DNA of 64,000 bases, from NCBI GenBank assembly GCA_916048095.2, contig OU696574.1:7697087-7761086 (forward strand). The letters are read 5' to 3'. Position 1 is the first letter of the stretch. Each line of letters opens with the position of its first letter. The position numbers and the translations under genes were made by a program. The notes under the pieces were generated by a model that saw nothing but the letters and a program-made list of their open reading frames with translations, was not told where the DNA came from and did not search any database. This stretch comes from Sacculina carcini. Taxonomy: Eukaryota; Arthropoda; Thecostraca; Sacculinidae. Below are positions 60,845 through 64,000 of the stretch, piece after piece.

Positions 60845-62075
60845 CAGACGTGGTGGTGAACTCGTCCGACAAACCGTCCGGTGTAATGACTGCGGCCGTA
60901 GTACCGTGATGCGTCGCCATGACGGCGGAAATCAGCTTCTTTGGGACGTTATGGGCACGCAGAACGCGCGGCAGAGCGCTTCGTGAAACTGAGTCGAAGG
61001 CCTTCCGGGAATCGACAAGCACGCACACGAGATCCGCCTGGTGCAGGTGGGTCTCCTCGATCACTATCCTGAGTGCTAGGATCTGCGACGTCGTGCCACG
61101 TGCCGGGCGGAACCCGTTCTGCTCACAGCGGAGATACTTGTCAAGGACAGTCTGCAGCCGAGCGAGGAGTATCCTATTGAAAAGTTTGGCTGTGCATGAC
61201 ATCAACAAAATGCCCCGGTGTTCCTCCTTCCGAGTGGTACCGGGTTTCTTCAGGATTGCCACCGTGTGGGAGCACGTCCACTCATTCGGTGCTGCACCGC
61301 CCCCAAGCACATCGTTCATTACATATGTCACTTGGTGAGCCACTACTGGGATTCGCAATGCTTCAACTGGTACCTCATCCGGACCCGTTGCTGTACCACT
61401 AGCGGCTTTGTTGGCAAATTGCATGACTTCATCAGCAGTGATTCGGTTGCAGTTGAAGTCATCCTGTGAAGGTAGGTGGACGTCGGGAGGAAGGCGGATA
61501 CATGTTGTCGGTTGGACCGGTAGTTCTTTGTTTACTATCCCGAAGAAGGAATCGCGCAGTTCATCGCGTCGTTCATCAGCTGTGTCGCCAACCAGATTTA
61601 GCGCCGACTTCTTCTTCCGTCCAGTCAGATAGTTGATCGCCGACCACACCGCACGAGGCCTGACGTCGGTATTTGCCAAAGTGACTCTGCTGATGTCATC
61701 GTCAACCACTGTTTGCTGACGCTGGACGTAGACTTGGACAAGCGTCTCTTCAGCTTCGGCTGTGGGTTTCCAATTTCTTCTGAGTTCTACGACTCTACGG
61801 CGTGCCGCTGCAATATCTTGCTCGTTCATCCACACGGGAACTCCGATGTGCTTTGACTGTATCATGTGCAGAGTATTGGCTGCTGCCGTTCTCACCGCCG
61901 CGCTGATATCAGTGTAGTTCGCTTGTTGGTCGCCCAGCTCAAGATAAACTGCCCGTGCAAAGCAGTGCCGAGTGCGCCCATTCCGCAAGGTACCGTAGTA
62001 TGGCCTTGGTTTTCTTCTCGGCGGATGATGAGCTTGTGGTCCGATCGAACAGCAACAGGTACGGCCGTGTTCCAA
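60708..62075 (-). pseudogene. RT N-terminal and palm part
   Basis: 455 codons. After about 40 out-of-frame residues it reads TRHCFARAVYLELGDQQANY, then a helical linker (AAARRRVVELRRNWKP). RT motifs follow: KAASGTATGPDEVPVEAL, TVAILKKPGTTRKEEHRGIL, QNGFRPARGTT, motif A VCVLVDSRKAFDSV (Asp at 355 and 361) and GVLQGDSLAPLLF (413-423). RKAFD is normal but the preceding VDSR replaces the usual VDFK. It ends by running out of frame before the YADD motif, which lies in the next frame. Confidence 0.85.
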
Positions 62076-62395
62076 TTATTGACCCGTCTGCGTTCGCGAC
62101 ACCGTAGCAGAATGTCGTCCAGCTGCGGTAGTCGTCTAGTGGGGTTACGGCCCTGGGCGTTTCGTCGCCGTCGTCTACATCCGGTAAATGTCGCCAGTTT
62201 CCTAGCTGATTTCCGAAATCTGGTGTTAACAGAAACGAAGTTATGACGTTCCATAAAGTCGAGCATTGTGTCAGTGTTGGTATTCAAGCGAGGCAGAACG
62301 CACGGAGAGTTTTGGGTTTTGGGCAGAACAGTGTTGAAGCCATCAAGGACTACAAGCATATCACGCTGGGGAAGCTCATCCAGGTTGTCTGACAC
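61892..62395 (-). pseudogene. Endonuclease C-terminal part
   Basis: 167 codons, first codon GTG; N-terminal half of the AP-like endonuclease missing. Visible: RDMLVVLDGFNTV (normally ...GDFN..., here with D and G exchanged), TMLDFMERHNFVSVNTRF, LATFTGC, GRNPTRRLPQLDDILL and the catalytic-type RSDHKL (SDH near residue 119). The frame is lost near 62000, and the protein continues in 60708-62075. The DG/GD change would probably inactivate the enzyme. Confidence 0.8.
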
Positions 62396-62399
62396 AGAT

Positions 62400-62650
62400 T
62401 ATCAAAATGCCAGGGCATCTTGTGGGTGAGCGGCCGTTGGTGAATATGACGCATGAAGAAGAGACGCATGTTCCTGCCCCTGAGACGCACGCTAACTCTC
62501 AGTAGTCGTGACGAGAGACCAACACAACATACACGTTGCCGTAGTCGTGGTGCGATAAGGGCTCCGACACCTCACACAACACACGCACGCACGCACATTA
62601 TCACACACACACACACATATCAACGACAATAGAAAACGACTTATTCGAAC
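62400..62650. other. Intron 3, no feature
   Basis: A short plus-strand frame (MPGHLVGERPLVNMTHEEET) and a CA tract. No support for a gene. Confidence 0.3.
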
Positions 62651-62998
62651 GATAACGACGACCCGAAAACCCACTGCCTTGTACGAGACATTTGAACCAG
62701 CACGTGAACACAACATCAACTTGAGACGAACAAGACCGCTTGAACTGCCGAAAATATCCACGGAAGCAGCTCGCAAACGTATAAACTATGAAGCGGCCAA
62801 AATTTTGTAATATATATTTGAACGATAAATGCTACCATGTTTGTGTATGTGTATGTATGTATTTGTGTGTATGTTCATACATGTATGTATGTGTGTATTT
62901 ATATATATGTATGTTAGTATAATTTATGTATATATTGCAATGAAAAGCGCGTGCCCAGCGATTGCAATAAAGCACTGATTGATTGATTGATTGACACA
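62630..62998 (+). mobile_element. 3' end of a truncated LINE
   Basis: A plus-strand frame reads RKRLIRTITTTRKPTALYET, FEPAREHNINLRRTRPLELP and KISTEAARKRINYEAAKIL, then TAA. This resembles the C-terminus of CR1/Jockey-group LINE polyproteins (where ...YRGAKIWN.LP is common). It is followed by about 160 bp of 3' sequence ending in AATAAAGCAC and an (ATTG)n tail (62979-62996), the microsatellite tail expected of such elements. Confidence 0.55.
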
Positions 62999-62999
62999 C

Positions 63000-63249
63000 A
63001 CACACACATTTCATTTTCATTTCATATTTATTGACCACAGATGGTGCAACAAATGACAATATCATCCAAGAAGGAAAGATGGAAGGAAGGCTGTGACCTA
63101 CACATACATGCCACACGCACACTCATATTCCTGTACGCACTCACACAAACACACCCACACGCACACGCAAATACACACATAAACATACATACACAGACGC
63201 GTGTGCGAGCTGCTTGTCTGGTCGTGTATGGCTGTTGTGTTTGTTGCAG
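63000..63249. other. End of intron 3
   Basis: CA-rich sequence, then a pyrimidine/TG-rich acceptor tract (gtatggctgttgtgtttgttgcag). Confidence 0.5.
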
Positions 63250-63351
63250 TTGTCACAGCCGATTGAGAAGATGTTTCGAGCGTGTCGACAGACAGACACG
63301 CTGTATCAAAAGAAGCTGTGTCTGCGAGATCGGCTCTACGACTTGCTGAGT
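63250..63351 (+). CDS. Host gene exon 4 of model
   Basis: 102 bp, phase 0 at both ends, between the acceptor gtgtttgttgcag and a donor (AGT/GTACGT). Encodes LSQPIEKMFRACRQTDTLYQ and KKLCLRDRLYDLLS, a highly charged, helix-like segment unlike the low-complexity exon 3. It joins exon 3 in phase. The amphipathic pattern suggests a helical-bundle or interaction domain. No family is recognised with confidence. The gene continues to the right beyond the window or within the last 650 bp. Confidence 0.65.
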
Positions 63352-63356
63352 GTACG

Positions 63357-63428
63357 TTGTGCAATCACCTATTACGCTGGTTGTGCAATCACCTATTACA
63401 CTGGTTGTGCAATCACCTATTACACTGG
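63357..63428. repeat. 24-bp tandem repeat, three copies
   Basis: TTGTGCAATCACCTATTACG/ACTGG repeats three times, starting 5 bp after the exon 4 donor. The last copy merges with the MITE at 63423. Confidence 0.9.
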
Positions 63429-63698
63429 TTGTCGGTATTTTTCAGTGTTTGCACCCCTTTGAAATCAGCAGTCAGTTCTTGCACCCCATGATTTCTTGAT
63501 AACCATGTGAAAAAGTTGAATATACAAAAGACATAATATATGTTCGCACACTGCTTAATAAGATTATACAAATGTTTTTCCTAGAAAAATATAGAACAGG
63601 TAAAAATATTTTCTTTCATTTTCACAAGCATTATCGCGCCTTTTAGGAACCGGGATCGCACCCCTTGGGTTACTAGCAGCCCCGGTTTAGAGCACCTG
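63423..63698. mobile_element. hAT MITE, CAGTGGTTCTTAA family
   Basis: It begins CACTGGTTGTCGGTATTTTTC and ends GGTTTAGAGCACCTG. It has internal CGCACCCCTTGGG and TTTTTCCTAGAAAAATAT, as in the 4879 and 28619 copies. Flanking octamers ACCTATTA and TTCTATTA match at 6 of 8 bases. Confidence 0.6.
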
Positions 63699-64000
63699 TT
63701 CTATTAGATTAGAATGTATTGATCTATTGCAAGTTTTTATTATGATTAAATCAGTTGAAAAGTGTCAAACGGTCAACGCGTGAACGCTATACATTGCTTG
63801 ATCACAATCTCCACTTATCCTGATCATCAACAGACAGACAGACAGACAGACAGAAGGGTAAAACAATACAGTGAAACAACCGCATTTAATATGATATTGA
63901 GTGAAACGGAATCAAAGTTGCTCACCAACATCCACAGCATACAAACCTACAATGCACAACAACGCTTAATTTGCAACAAACATGATTAAATAAATATATA
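63699..64000. other. Window end, no gene defined
   Basis: AT-rich sequence with a short (CAGA)n tract at about 63831-63853. No further exon of the 58.5-63.4 kb gene is recognised. Confidence 0.35.

Larger units (their letters stand above)
59951..62395 (-). mobile_element. Non-LTR retrotransposon, antisense in intron 3
   Basis: One degenerate element spans three overlapping minus-strand frames: endonuclease end, reverse transcriptase, and RT end with C-terminus. It is similar in layout to RTE/'craniofacial development protein 2-like' animal LINEs. The 3' side ends in a GTTGTTTTTGTTGTTGT-type tail (about 59905-59932). The 5' part is truncated within the endonuclease. It lies between host exons 3 and 4, opposite to their sense. 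Confidence 0.85.

Overview
This window comes from an animal nuclear genome. It contains very dense (CA)n/(TG)n microsatellites, non-LTR and LTR retrotransposons, tRNA-headed SINE copies, many hAT-type non-autonomous elements, and short spliced exons with GT-AG introns. There is no bacterial, plastid or mitochondrial gene content. The taxon cannot be fixed from sequence alone. The repeat mix and introns of about 47-55 bp suit an invertebrate, possibly a flatworm or another lophotrochozoan, but this is inference.

Layout. From 1 to 34 kb the window is microsatellite-rich sequence with small candidate exons. Minus-strand candidates lie at 1.70, 3.65, 22.5, 26.1-26.25, 27.35-27.58 and 29.0-29.6 kb, and a plus-strand chain runs 31.2-34.1 kb. 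Two inverted copies of one hAT-like element (5.2 and 24.2 kb) and two decayed tandem arrays (18-20.1 and 20.3-21.1 kb) lie in the same stretch. From 38 to 44 kb there is a truncated CR1/Jockey-like LINE, a hAT remnant with a nested MITE, and a palindrome-rich TIR element. From 49.4 to 54.0 kb there is a complete Ty3/gypsy retrotransposon: 258-bp LTRs differing at two sites, 5-bp target duplication, and one intact gag-pol frame. From 54.7 to 58.3 kb there is a tRNA-Val-like SINE, a decayed ORF, a second LINE and a long fold-back repeat. From 58.5 to 63.4 kb lies the best host gene model: four plus-strand exons whose splice phases all agree, with an antisense non-LTR element (three broken frames) inside its last visible intron.

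How it fits together. The host exons are small, and many of their acceptors sit directly behind TG-repeat or T-rich tracts. Part of the microsatellite load may therefore be intronic and contribute to splice sites. Almost everything else is transposon-derived. Only the gypsy element looks recent; the LINEs, SINEs and hAT elements are truncated, frameshifted or diverged. I found no CRISPR array, operon, rRNA gene or convincing functional tRNA gene. Host exon calls come from splice-signal and phase reasoning by eye and are tentative. Several exon-sized regions read plausibly on both strands.
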